54,070 bases of DNA. Origin: Eubacteriaceae bacterium (GTDB lineage: Bacteria > Bacillota > Clostridia > Lachnospirales > Lachnospiraceae). The stretch is from NCBI GenBank assembly GCA_910574915.1, contig CAJTCR010000036.1:1-54070 (forward strand). The letters are read 5' to 3'. Position numbers and translations under genes: made by a program. The notes beneath the pieces were generated by a model. The model saw only the letters and a program-made list of their open reading frames with translations, was not told the DNA's origin and did not search any database. Below are positions 27,023 to 36,046 of this stretch, piece after piece; within the stretch, counting starts at the first letter, position 1; each line of letters starts with the position of its first letter.

Positions 27023-28093
27023 TTACAAATACTCTTCCCGGTTGCAGATCTTTAGATTTTCCAGCACCAGTTTAATATCCGGTGTATTGCCTTTATCACA
27101 AATCAGTGTTGCATCTTCTGTATCGACAATAATCAGATTTTCCAGCCCGACTGCTGCAATTAGTTTTTTTCCACCCTGGATAATATTATTTTTGCTGTTG
27201 ATCGTAATAATATTTCCAGTCACGACATTGCCGCTTTCATTGGACTTTTGAATCCGCTCAACTGCAAGCCAGGAACCGACATCATCCCAGCCAAACACGC
27301 CCGGCAGGATAAAAATATTCTCTGCCTTTTCCATAACGCCATAATCAATCGATACTGACTCCAGCTCAGGAAACACCTTTTCCAGCACCATCTCCTGCTT
27401 GTCCGTCCCGATTGCCTCTGCAATATTGAGAAGCCCTTGGTGCAGATCCGGCAGCATACTCTTCATATTATCCAGAATCGTAGACACTTTCCAGATAAAC
27501 ATCCCGCTGTTCCACAAATATTCTTCTGATTCCAGATATTCCTTTGCCGTCTCCATATCCGGCTTTTCCACAAAACGGTCTACGGCATACGCATTTCCAT
27601 CTGCCTGCTGCGGCAAAAATTTAATATAGCCGTATCCTGTCTCTGGATAATCCGGCGTAATCCCGATTGTCACAAGGTTCTTTCCTTTTTCCGCAATCGA
27701 GCACCCGTCTTTGAGTGCGTTTAAAAACATCTGGTTATATTTAATCAGATGATCCGACGGCAGCACCATCATCACTGCATCCTCATATTTTTTCGCTATA
27801 TGCACGGCACCAAGCCCAATACAAGGCGCCGTATTTCTTCCGACCGGCTCACACAAAATATTCTCCGGCGGTATCCCCGGAAGCTGCTCCATTACCAGTC
27901 CCCGGTACGCCCGGTTCGTGGAAATATAAATATCCTCCAGATCAATCAACGGACGGATTCGCTCTACCGTAAGTTGGATCATCGTCCTGCCGTCATCGGT
28001 CAGTGATAAAAACTGTTTCGGCAGGCTCTTGCGGCTCTTTGGCCAAAAGCGCTCCCCGCGCCCGCCTGCCATAATCAATGCTGTTTTCTTCAT
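27023..28093 (-). CDS. manC: Mannose-1-phosphate guanylyltransferase
   Basis: A 356-residue GDP-mannose pyrophosphorylase, making GDP-mannose from mannose-1-phosphate and GTP. The nucleotidyltransferase signature GGRGERFWPKSR with PKQFL is at the N-terminus, FVEKPD lies in the middle, and DYGVMEK follows. It lacks the C-terminal isomerase cupin of bifunctional enzymes. The start at 28093 follows a GAGAGG site; the frame opens 96 bases earlier without a better site. It is the last gene of the glycan locus, supplying the mannose (or derived) donor. Confidence 0.9.
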   Translation of the reverse strand: MKKTALIMAGGRGERFWPKSRKSLPKQFLSLTDDGRTMIQLTVERIRPLIDLEDIYISTNRAYRGLVMEQLPGIPPENILCEPVGRNTAPCIGLGAVHIAKKYEDAVMMVLPSDHLIKYNQMFLNALKDGCSIAEKGKNLVTIGITPDYPETGYGYIKFLPQQADGNAYAVDRFVEKPDMETAKEYLESEEYLWNSGMFIWKVSTILDNMKSMLPDLHQGLLNIAEAIGTDKQEMVLEKVFPELESVSIDYGVMEKAENIFILPGVFGWDDVGSWLAVERIQKSNESGNVVTGNIITINSKNNIIQGGKKLIAAVGLENLIIVDTEDATLICDKGNTPDIKLVLENLKICNREEYL

Positions 28094-28233
28094 AGCTTCC
28101 AACCTCTCTTTATCTTTTTGCATCTTTTCCAGAAAAACCACAAATATATTGACCATAAGCATTATTTTTGACACAAAAATAAACTGCAATTACAGCCTGC
28201 ACTTTGCCGCAAGGCACCATGCAGACTGCCGCA

Positions 28234-28749
28234 CTATTTAAACGCCCAAAACTTATTAATCAAAAAATTCACAGGAACACTCACAACCAAATTAATCAAA
28301 GGTGCCACAAATTCAGAAATATGCAGCACCTGCACCCACAGCACAAGCAGCGCCGTACACAAAAACAGCCCTGTAAACGAATAGGACACATACGTCTTTA
28401 ACAGCGCCTTCCACATCGAGCGCTGCTGCCCTTCTTTTAACACAAACACCGTCTTCTGGTTCCAATAAAACGACCACAGCACGCTAAGGACAAACGCAAC
28501 ACCCTGCGCCGCCAGATAATCTGCATGTGGCAGCATCCCTGCTTTCTTTAGCCCAAACAATGTCACCATATACAAAACATAGGAAATCACCGTGTTGCTC
28601 ACACCAACGATCCCAAATTTAACAAACTGCATAAACCCGGAAACTGTCTCCTGCGTCAGCTCCCTGCCCAGCATCTTATAAAAAACTGTTAAAACAACAA
28701 AGACTGTCCGGGCAATCCAGTCCCATATGCTTTTTCCGATCTGCTGCAT
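28234..28749 (-). CDS. GtrA-family membrane protein
   Basis: A 171-residue protein with about four membrane helices of the GtrA type (FVKFGIVGVSNTVISYVLY, and INLVVSVPVNFLINKFWAF at the end). GtrA proteins are thought to move polyprenyl-phosphate sugars across the membrane or help their use outside. It has a good AAGGGAT site and lies between manC and the Rpn gene. A second GtrA is encoded at 38122. Confidence 0.88.
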   Translation of the reverse strand: MQQIGKSIWDWIARTVFVVLTVFYKMLGRELTQETVSGFMQFVKFGIVGVSNTVISYVLYMVTLFGLKKAGMLPHADYLAAQGVAFVLSVLWSFYWNQKTVFVLKEGQQRSMWKALLKTYVSYSFTGLFLCTALLVLWVQVLHISEFVAPLINLVVSVPVNFLINKFWAFK

Positions 28750-28868
28750 TTTTTATCCCTTTGATCTTTCTGTGAACGATGTACGAATATAACAATCCAT
28801 ATCGTAACATAAAATTGTTGTTATGACAAGTTTGCATTTTTTGCCATTGTTCAGGATTTCTGCACGGA

Positions 28869-29963
28869 TTAGAGATCTGTATAATATTTAATTACATACT
28901 GCCTGGCATCTTTTCTATTTAACCCACATTCCTGTTGCAGCTTCTCTTCCGCTACTGCCTGTGGTGCGCCAAAATCCAGGCAGGTTTTTACAATTCCTTC
29001 TATTTTGCCCTCGATTCTGCCTTCATTCCTGCCCTCGATTCTGCCTTCATTCCTGCCCTCAATTCTGCCTTCATTCCTGCCTTTATTTTCTAATTCCTGT
29101 AATGCTGTACACATATTCATTCCACCGCCTTTCCTTTGCAGCGCCTTATTTATCAGGCTCTCTGATTCTGCCGCTGCCCCGATCACCAGCCCAAGCTCTG
29201 CACTGATTTCCCTGCTGCCATATACTTCCTGAATATTTTGATAATCTCTGCGGTAAATACTGCGTAAAATCTCAAAAAAATCATATACATCCTGATTTTG
29301 AAAGCTGCACTTGTCACTTTCCAGTACCTGCACAAAATGCATTTTATAATTATTGACAAACTCTGTGAGCTGCTCTGGAATGCTCTGCATATCCAGCATA
29401 TCCATTAACGTAAGTGGCCCGTCCCATGCATTTTCTCCATAGTATACACATAAAGTTACTACTGGACGCAGACGATTCTCTTTCCGAAAGCCGCTGAGAA
29501 ATTCATCCCTGTTGTCCCAGGCTTTCGCTTTCTTATTTTCTTTCACTATTTGTGCATATTCTTTTAAATAGATCAGTGTATCTCCTGTCATATTCCGAAG
29601 CGGCATTGCATAATGTACTTTCATCTGGTTTTCTAATCCAAAGATTACAAAGTCCACGCCGTACGCACTCTTTTTTACAACATCCAGCAGCCGTCCAAGT
29701 GTTTCTGCATAGCTGTCTAATTTTATAATTGAGGAGATATCTGTATCTGATTCTTGTAGCAGTTCTGGCTTCAATACTTTTTCCCCGCCGAATAATGCGC
29801 CGTTAAATAAATCTGCAAATCGGTCATTATCACGCCAGAAGTCTTTCAGGATAATATCTGGTTTTACTTTATTTTTTGCTGCCACATTTTTGCCTTCTTT
29901 CGTAATGAGGGTTCTTTTTCTATCAGTATAGCCTGTGGGCAGATGGAAGTCAATTATTTGCAT
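28869..29963 (-). CDS. Rpn-family (PD-(D/E)XK) recombination-promoting nuclease
   Basis: A 364-residue protein of the Rpn/transposase_31 type. The PD-(D/E)XK core is suggested by FADLFNGALFGGE, then DFVIFGLENQ with HYAMPLRN, and TLCVYYGENAWDGP lies in the middle. The C-terminal region has a Gly-Arg-Asn-Glu/Gly-Arg-Ile-Glu repeat produced by a 24-bp tandem repeat. A GTG at 29885 preceded by AGAAGG gives a plausible start for a protein 26 residues shorter. It is unrelated in role to the glycan genes around it and was probably inserted there. Confidence 0.78.
   Translation of the reverse strand: MQIIDFHLPTGYTDRKRTLITKEGKNVAAKNKVKPDIILKDFWRDNDRFADLFNGALFGGEKVLKPELLQESDTDISSIIKLDSYAETLGRLLDVVKKSAYGVDFVIFGLENQMKVHYAMPLRNMTGDTLIYLKEYAQIVKENKKAKAWDNRDEFLSGFRKENRLRPVVTLCVYYGENAWDGPLTLMDMLDMQSIPEQLTEFVNNYKMHFVQVLESDKCSFQNQDVYDFFEILRSIYRRDYQNIQEVYGSREISAELGLVIGAAAESESLINKALQRKGGGMNMCTALQELENKGRNEGRIEGRNEGRIEGRNEGRIEGKIEGIVKTCLDFGAPQAVAEEKLQQECGLNRKDARQYVIKYYTDL
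28999..29088 (-). repeat. 24-bp tandem repeat inside the Rpn gene
   Basis: Three successive 24-base units at 29017, 29041 and 29065, the first two differing by one base, with a partial unit before them. They encode an eight-residue GRNEGRIE period. The length keeps the frame, so unit-number change would alter only the linker length. Confidence 0.85.
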
Positions 29964-29978
29964 ATATAAAAACCAAAT

Positions 29979-31970
29979 TTATTTTTTTACAATTTCAAAA
30001 GAATGCACGTTTAAAATTGTTCCCGTATAATTATAAACTTTATATTCCAAGCCATCACAATCCTGATCTATTGCAACACGTACAACTGCCTGCTGCTTTT
30101 CTTTGTCAAGCACCACACTTCCAAGAACATCATTTCCAGCATCTATAGAGACAATAAATTCCGCTGTTTGATCCATGCAGTCCAATATTTCGTAATTGAG
30201 GATAAACTCATAATTTCCAGACTTTATTGTTTCATACGGCCCCCATATGACAAATCCCTCTGTTGTGCCATCGCTGACAAAGCTTCCACTTACATCATCA
30301 ATGGCTCCGCCTGCAACAGAAAATCCTGTGCTTGTAGGATAGTCTAATCCGTACTCACCGGAAATTCCAGATTTAAGATCAAATCTGTTTACATCGGCAG
30401 CATAGATTTCATATTGATCTATTTGTTCTTGTAAAACATACTTGTTTCTAATATATTCTGGAATCATCCCGTAATACTCTTGTGTTGTAATCATCACATT
30501 TTTTCCTGGAACATCAGCAGCATCATCCAAATATGTATAGTCGCCCCAGTGCTGCATACTACTATATGAATTTTCATTGATATTTTTATAAATTCTATCT
30601 TTGTCAATAACTCTAAGATTCCTGCTGTCAATGTTCAAATTGTCTCCAACTACGTAAACCACAGGCGCTTCTAATTCAGCAGCTTTTTCTGCTACAGAAG
30701 CCAATATATCATAATTATTTTTAGTTTTATACAATACACTGTCATCATATATATTCAGAACAGCGTACACCATAAAGACCAGTACGAATCCCCATTTTTT
30801 CAGAATCAGCTTGTCATCAAGCGCATCTGCAAAAGCGCCTGCCATAATTACCAAAAGCAAAAACACAGGAATCAAATACCTCGATTCAAAGATTTCAGCT
30901 CCATATGTTGTATACAAGACAGTGAACATTAATATATTAAATCCAGCCACACAAACTAACATTCCATTTTTGCTTTCGCGATTCTTTCGTACTTGACTTA
31001 TTGCAAACACAAATCCAATGACACACAATAGAAATACAAAAAATCCCATCAAATAGATAATGCCTTCTATTTGCAGTGCATTTTGATCAGAATGATGCGG
31101 AAGCGCTGAAATAAGATCCATAAATCCTAAAACAATAGAACCGATATTTTTCCAAAAATCTGTAAGTCCAACTAATACCATATTGCTGTCTTTGCTTATA
31201 AAATTCAATTTATATACAGCAATCCATTTTCCAAATGCAACTAACATGCCGCCTAATACAAGCAACAGCACCTTAATATTCCATACTTCTTTATAGGTAT
31301 TATTTATAAACATCCTGATAATATAATAAGCAATTAGCGGCAGGATAATCGTAACAAGCAGATACCAACCGCCTGAAATTCCAGATACAACCAATAAAAT
31401 TCCAGAAACAATGATCCATGCAAGCCGAAACTTATGCTCTTCAAGATCCATCACTACTTTTATAAGCATCAAAATAATGATGGATCTTAAGACATACCAA
31501 TTTCCTGATGAAAACATAGATGAAACATACCCAAGATCATTCGCATTATTAAAAGATGGTGAAATATATACACAGGCTACCATGTTAAGACAAACTATTT
31601 TAGAAAGGAAAGATCGTTCAAAAGCGCATAAAATTAAATAAAAAATAGATAGAAAAACAGCAGAGATTATAATATTAGCGATTCCATATGAAATAAATAT
31701 ATCACCTGTTATGTAAAAAATAACAGCCGCAAGAGGAACTGGGCTATCAAAAAACAAGGTTGTCTGCTCTATCCAATAATCGATAAAAATTGTACGTTGC
31801 TTCCCCATTTCCATAGCTTTTAAATAATAGCTTGACGCATCATAACCTATATGATACTTTAATTGAGTCAGATTAAAAATAATTAAATATACGACCTGAA
31901 GAAAAAACATAGAAATAAATCCCATTTTTAAAAGCCAATAAAAATCATATTGTTTTAAATTCTTTCTCAT
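29979..31970 (-). CDS. GT-C-like membrane glycosyltransferase with C-terminal beta domain
   Basis: A 663-residue protein with about 11-12 hydrophobic helices over residues 10-430, then an extracytoplasmic C-terminal domain. An acidic residue in the first outer loop (YHIGYDASSYY) fits GT-C enzymes that use polyprenyl-phosphate sugars. The C-terminal domain has a WGPYETIKSGNYEF motif that recurs twice in the 956-residue protein at 44650, suggesting a shared sugar- or glycan-binding module. No named family could be assigned by eye. It lies in the glycan locus between the Rpn gene and the UbiA-like gene. Confidence 0.65.
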   Translation of the reverse strand: MRKNLKQYDFYWLLKMGFISMFFLQVVYLIIFNLTQLKYHIGYDASSYYLKAMEMGKQRTIFIDYWIEQTTLFFDSPVPLAAVIFYITGDIFISYGIANIIISAVFLSIFYLILCAFERSFLSKIVCLNMVACVYISPSFNNANDLGYVSSMFSSGNWYVLRSIIILMLIKVVMDLEEHKFRLAWIIVSGILLVVSGISGGWYLLVTIILPLIAYYIIRMFINNTYKEVWNIKVLLLVLGGMLVAFGKWIAVYKLNFISKDSNMVLVGLTDFWKNIGSIVLGFMDLISALPHHSDQNALQIEGIIYLMGFFVFLLCVIGFVFAISQVRKNRESKNGMLVCVAGFNILMFTVLYTTYGAEIFESRYLIPVFLLLVIMAGAFADALDDKLILKKWGFVLVFMVYAVLNIYDDSVLYKTKNNYDILASVAEKAAELEAPVVYVVGDNLNIDSRNLRVIDKDRIYKNINENSYSSMQHWGDYTYLDDAADVPGKNVMITTQEYYGMIPEYIRNKYVLQEQIDQYEIYAADVNRFDLKSGISGEYGLDYPTSTGFSVAGGAIDDVSGSFVSDGTTEGFVIWGPYETIKSGNYEFILNYEILDCMDQTAEFIVSIDAGNDVLGSVVLDKEKQQAVVRVAIDQDCDGLEYKVYNYTGTILNVHSFEIVKK

Positions 31971-32068
31971 TTTTTCTGCACCTTTCTCTTTCTTTCCACA
32001 CTATACTCTTGATTTATCTTCTACTGCTGTAATCCGAACTCACCTGATCAAAACTCTGTACAGAATTG

Positions 32069-32932
32069 TTATCGATACATAATCCATAATATAATTATCG
32101 CTAATCCTACAATCATCCCTAACAGTCCCTTATTTTTAAAAAGAACAGATACCGGATCTCCATCTGAACCTTTCTCTAAAATCAAAGTATATTCCATACA
32201 AATGGCATATACCAAAACAGTTGTCCATATCATCTGCGGATACATAGATGAGACCTCTTCTGAGACACACCACAAAGCATAGAACACGATTGTAATCGCC
32301 AAAGACATATACATATTTTTATCCAGGAATTTTTCATTATATAATTCCAATACTTTTCTTGAATGACCGATTTCTGTAATTCTTGACTCTCCGCGCCTTT
32401 TTCCAAGTCCCAGAAACAACGCGCCAAAAAGTACCGTAAAATACATCCATTCGGATACTTTAACTTCTGCAAGCTGCGCTCCATAATATACTCTTAATAA
32501 ATAGCCTGTTGCCAGAATCAATACATCAATGATCGGAATATTTTTTGCAAATTTGCTGTAAAATATATTGATAAGTAAATAGCCTCCAACAATGGCTATC
32601 GCTAACATATCCAAATGAGAGCAATAAAGAAGCACTATTGTTAATATAAAAAGCATTGTCAGCCCAACCTTCGCTTCGTGGATACTAATGTCCCCTGCCG
32701 CCAATGGTCGCTTACATTTTTCAGGATGTACTCTGTCTTTTTCTACATCATGGATATCATTGATCACATATACTATTGATGAAGCCAACGAAAAAACTAT
32801 ACTACCAGCGAAAACGACTATTGTATGTGCTGTGTATAATCTTCCGCTAAAAAATAAGGGAAAGAAAATCAAAGTATTTTTGATATAATGCTTTATTCTA
32901 AATAACTTTGTCCACGCTTTCATTTTATCCAT
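32069..32932 (-). CDS. UbiA-family prenyltransferase, DPPR-synthase-like
   Basis: A 287-residue membrane protein with about eight helices. The first Asp-rich motif (NDIHDVEKDR) and the following HPEKCKRPLAAG match decaprenyl-phosphate phosphoribosyltransferases, which attach phosphoribose to a polyprenyl phosphate. The second motif (about residues 195-200) is less clear. In Actinobacteria this enzyme begins supply of lipid-linked arabinofuranose. Here, in a glycan locus with GtrA and GT-C proteins, it would give a lipid-linked pentofuranose donor. Substrate assignment is inference. Confidence 0.8.
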   Translation of the reverse strand: MDKMKAWTKLFRIKHYIKNTLIFFPLFFSGRLYTAHTIVVFAGSIVFSLASSIVYVINDIHDVEKDRVHPEKCKRPLAAGDISIHEAKVGLTMLFILTIVLLYCSHLDMLAIAIVGGYLLINIFYSKFAKNIPIIDVLILATGYLLRVYYGAQLAEVKVSEWMYFTVLFGALFLGLGKRRGESRITEIGHSRKVLELYNEKFLDKNMYMSLAITIVFYALWCVSEEVSSMYPQMIWTTVLVYAICMEYTLILEKGSDGDPVSVLFKNKGLLGMIVGLAIIILWIMYR

Positions 32933-32999
32933 AATTGCAACAATCCTTCCTGATTTCTTTCATTCATATTTATATAATCGGGTAGAAGATCCCCCTTAC

Positions 33000-33150
33000 A
33001 GAGTATCAACCCCCACAGATTCCGAACGTGCAGATTTCCCGCATCCCCCGGATGCTGGTGCAATACTGCTATGAAACGCGGAATGCGCTTTTCAAATGGC
33101 TGAACAGACGAAGGCAAAGAAGAAGCTACACCTGAGAAGAGTTCAATGAT
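33000..33150 (+). pseudogene. Group II intron reverse transcriptase C-terminal fragment
   Basis: The plus strand encodes RIPRMLVQYCYETRNALF followed by KWLNRRRQRRSYT, a stop at 33133-33135 where family members have Trp, then EEFN. This is the end of a group II intron maturase. The rest of the protein and the intron RNA domains are absent. It lies between two genes of the opposite strand and is a dead remnant of an insertion. Confidence 0.65.
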
Positions 33151-33182
33151 TGTACATCTTATATTGCTAAAATAAACATTTA

Positions 33183-34022
33183 TTACTTCTTAGCCCTAAC
33201 AACTCCCCTACGTATATACGGCTTACAATATCCCCAAGAATAATACAGCGTCATAAAACCATCCGAATGCGATATTTTATAATTGCTGTCTCTTAATATT
33301 TTGCAAATATTCCGAAAATCATTCTGTCTATGATATGCACAGACAGCCAATTTGTTTTTTTGCTTTAATGTGTTCTGCCCCCCCCCCCCTAAAACAGAAA
33401 CCTCCATTCCCTCTATATCCATTTTAATAAAATCAAATACTCCATACCTGTTGCTTAACTCATCTAACGTCATACTGTCACTCTTTGTGTGTCCAGAAAC
33501 TTTTTTATGAATGATCTCTATATTTTTACAATTCCTGAATGTCATTTTTAAGGCTTCCACCCACTCTTTATCACATTCAACTAAAACAGCCTTTGCTATT
33601 TTATCTAAATTCTGAAATACAAAATTTCCTTCTGCTGCTCCTAAATCCAGTACACAATCACCTTTATTGAGATCAACAAAAGCCGAGGTATATTTATGAG
33701 GAGAATTTTCATCCTGTTCCGCACAAATTCCCCTATAATAGTCCATAACTTCTTTTTTGCTCATACCACGTTTAAAATATAGCGGACGCTGATTTTCTAT
33801 GACATAGTACATTCCAGACTTTCGATTATATTGCACATCTACTTTCCTGTTTTTATACTGATTGTAAAAATCATAATTAAAAATATTTAATTCCTTCTCT
33901 TTTCTGATTGTTTTTACAATATCTCTTATTTCAGGATCGCATGTATCTGCATACTTTTTTAAAATCCTGTTCTTAAAATAGTTCCTCCTTAATTCTGTCA
34001 AAAATTTATAGAGTTTCTGCAT
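33183..34022 (-). CDS. FkbM-family methyltransferase with in-frame poly-G tract
   Basis: A 279-residue SAM-dependent methyltransferase. The SAM loop is CVLDLGAAEGNF and the later FkbM signature is FIKMDIEGMEVSVL, followed by KLAVCAYHRQ. Between these two, a run of 12 G on the coding strand (33378-33389) encodes four glycines where relatives have a short turn. The present length keeps the frame, so the protein is full length. A slip of one base would cut off the last 60 or so residues. It has a strong GGGAGGGG ribosome-binding site. It probably O-methylates a sugar of the surface glycan. Confidence 0.85.
   Translation of the reverse strand: MQKLYKFLTELRRNYFKNRILKKYADTCDPEIRDIVKTIRKEKELNIFNYDFYNQYKNRKVDVQYNRKSGMYYVIENQRPLYFKRGMSKKEVMDYYRGICAEQDENSPHKYTSAFVDLNKGDCVLDLGAAEGNFVFQNLDKIAKAVLVECDKEWVEALKMTFRNCKNIEIIHKKVSGHTKSDSMTLDELSNRYGVFDFIKMDIEGMEVSVLGGGGQNTLKQKNKLAVCAYHRQNDFRNICKILRDSNYKISHSDGFMTLYYSWGYCKPYIRRGVVRAKK
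33378..33389 (-). repeat. Poly-G tract (12) in FkbM methyltransferase gene
   Basis: Twelve C on the + strand, read as GGG x4 (Gly-Gly-Gly-Gly). The current length leaves the gene in frame (ON). Confidence 0.9.
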
Positions 34023-34124
34023 ATAACCCCTCCCTCATAAGGCTGTATCTTGCACATACTTTACATATATAACACATCTTGCCGCACTATGATATTTACT
34101 GTAAGCATTAATTATTTTCAGCAT

Positions 34125-34617
34125 TCAAAATTGAAAATAAATGAAACTCGAAGAATCAAATGTAGCCCCATAAACGCCAAATATCACAATCCAGAAAAAG
34201 TCTACCACTCCAGACAATGCAATGCCAATGAATGCCATACGAAAATCTTTATAATCAAGACCATATGTATATAACGTCCCATCACTTAAGATCCACGGAT
34301 TCCAAACAAACATATGACGAATAATACCTAATGCATCCGCAATACTGTCTGCCCTGAAAAAAATCCAGGCAAACTCAATCAGCAAAAAAGTGCTGACTGC
34401 CTGCTTTTTCAACAGTTGAATGCCCAATACTTCCGAAGCTCCAACTGCAATGTCCGAATATCCAGCAAAATCACAATAAATCTGAAATGCAAAAAACCCG
34501 TTGCAATTATCAATACAAATCCACTATAATTCTCCCAGTTTCCATATACTGTATTGACGTATAAAGAATCCTTTGGTTCTTCAATAAACAAAAAATTTTT
34601 ACAACCTTTTTCATAAT
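34125..34617 (-). pseudogene. MBOAT O-acyltransferase remnant
   Basis: Two pieces of an MBOAT/AlgI-type membrane acyltransferase lie in different frames. The upstream piece has VNTVYGNWENYSGFVLIIAT and then frame-shifted debris of the family's YCDFAGYSD region. The downstream piece has LGIQLLKK followed directly by FAWIFFRADSIADAL and a C-terminal helix. The N-terminus and the catalytic His-containing middle are missing. It lies downstream of the SGNH gene and an MBOAT gene, so it is probably the remnant of a duplicate MBOAT. Confidence 0.75.
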
Positions 34618-34620
34618 GTA

Positions 34621-36036
34621 CTATCTCCTGATTTCAAGATTATTCCCTTCCAAGTAAAAAGAATCAATTACCCTTTTCAGTACCTTATCGTACACCAAAA
34701 ACTGCACTCCGCCCACATACGGATATGCTTGTTTTCCTATCGTAATGCCATTACTGCACACATAATAATACTCGTCACCCATCTTCCCTTCGATCTCCTG
34801 CATATCCTCTGCCTGCGCCAGATTACTTCCGATCCAGTTTTTCCCTGAACTAGCAGGATAATCCATTCCCAATTCTTCCAATATGTTCTTAATATGTTCC
34901 AAGCTTCCATTTTCGCATATCCACGGCTGCTGAACGGCAAACAGACAATAATCTCCCCGTTTTACTATATTTTCATAATCACTCAACTGCATTTGCTTCT
35001 TTAATTCTATAGCATTCATTTCCGCCCGGTATACCTGTACCGTTTCTTCCCATTGCCTAAAAGCAGGATCTTCCCGTTTATCATCAATCTCATACATTCC
35101 CGCTAAATCCGCACCCAGCTTTTCCGTAAATTCTTCTGCCAGATCCGCCGTCAAATGATGCATTCCTGTCATCTCAAGACTGTAATTTTTACAAAAAATT
35201 CCATGATTTTCTGCCGCGTGTTTAAAAATTCCATTTACATATCCCTGACTTTCTGGCGGTGAACCATCTGGAACAGCGATCAGTATCAAATCTACACCAT
35301 TTTTATTTGCTAATTCTGCCATCCTATCTATCCATTCCAGGTTTTCAGGCAACGGCTCTATGTAATACTGCTCCATATTTTCCCGCATATCATAGGGATA
35401 ATGATATTGCGTTATATGAATATCTCCTTCTGGCGCCACATACGAAAACCCTTTGTATGGGTTATTTCCTCGCCAAAATAAATATTTAAAATTATCCTCT
35501 TTTAAGTTGTACCAGTCACTATGCCATTTTCGAATTGAAAAAATATAATCCCACCTTTCCTTATTCTCATTATTACTGCAAATTGCCTCCAGCCTGTTTA
35601 ACGATGGAAACAAATAATCAAGATTCAAATGCCTCATTGGTTCTCTTGTCTCTGTCAACCCTACCCCAAAAGAAATATCAACGATTACCGCTTTCGGTTT
35701 TTGCTTTTTTAACGCTTCTTTTAAATAATAGTAGGTAATGGAATATGACTGTTCATTACAGCAAAAATCGTAAGCAGCCATACCATAATTTTTCCACAAT
35801 ACAGCCGGATTCACTGCGGAATACATTCTGCTAGAACCCAAAAAAATAAAATCCAGAGAGTTTTCTGTTTCTGAATAAAAGCCATTGATTTTCCTGGTAA
35901 CATCGGAAAACCCGTCCATCATTTTCGTTTTCATAACTTCTGATAAAACGCTAATCCATAGTATGCAGCTAATTATAAATAGAACAGCCCTATGTATTTT
36001 TGACCTATTGATCTTCTTTTTTATATTCCTATCCAT
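34621..36036 (-). CDS. Membrane-anchored SGNH/AlgJ-DltD-like acyltransfer partner
   Basis: A 471-residue protein with one N-terminal membrane helix (about residues 12-32) and a large extracytoplasmic domain. The FLGSSRMYSAVNP segment fits the SGNH block I Ser, and MTGMHHLT may supply the late His. Such proteins pair with MBOAT membrane acyltransferases to move acetyl or alanyl groups onto surface polymers. The start at 36036 follows AGGAGAAAG, 11 bases after the MBOAT stop; a 66-base upstream extension overlaps that gene. Its partner MBOAT is out of frame at present, so acyl transfer is probably switched off. Confidence 0.72.
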   Translation of the reverse strand: MDRNIKKKINRSKIHRAVLFIISCILWISVLSEVMKTKMMDGFSDVTRKINGFYSETENSLDFIFLGSSRMYSAVNPAVLWKNYGMAAYDFCCNEQSYSITYYYLKEALKKQKPKAVIVDISFGVGLTETREPMRHLNLDYLFPSLNRLEAICSNNENKERWDYIFSIRKWHSDWYNLKEDNFKYLFWRGNNPYKGFSYVAPEGDIHITQYHYPYDMRENMEQYYIEPLPENLEWIDRMAELANKNGVDLILIAVPDGSPPESQGYVNGIFKHAAENHGIFCKNYSLEMTGMHHLTADLAEEFTEKLGADLAGMYEIDDKREDPAFRQWEETVQVYRAEMNAIELKKQMQLSDYENIVKRGDYCLFAVQQPWICENGSLEHIKNILEELGMDYPASSGKNWIGSNLAQAEDMQEIEGKMGDEYYYVCSNGITIGKQAYPYVGGVQFLVYDKVLKRVIDSFYLEGNNLEIRR

Positions 36037-36046
36037 ACACTTTCTC

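Noticed and set aside
26849..27055. A 68-residue open frame beginning MKNHSCHLHSPLC, with a similar frame near 11.9 kb
   Set aside because: Both are translations of the palindromic MITE, not genes; the similarity between them is DNA-level repetition.
28999..29088. Possible CRISPR array
   Set aside because: The 24-bp units are contiguous with no spacers and encode a regular peptide inside the Rpn gene.
32920..33117. A 65-residue minus-strand open frame before the UbiA gene
   Set aside because: The opposite strand carries the recognisable group II maturase end, so this frame is its shadow.
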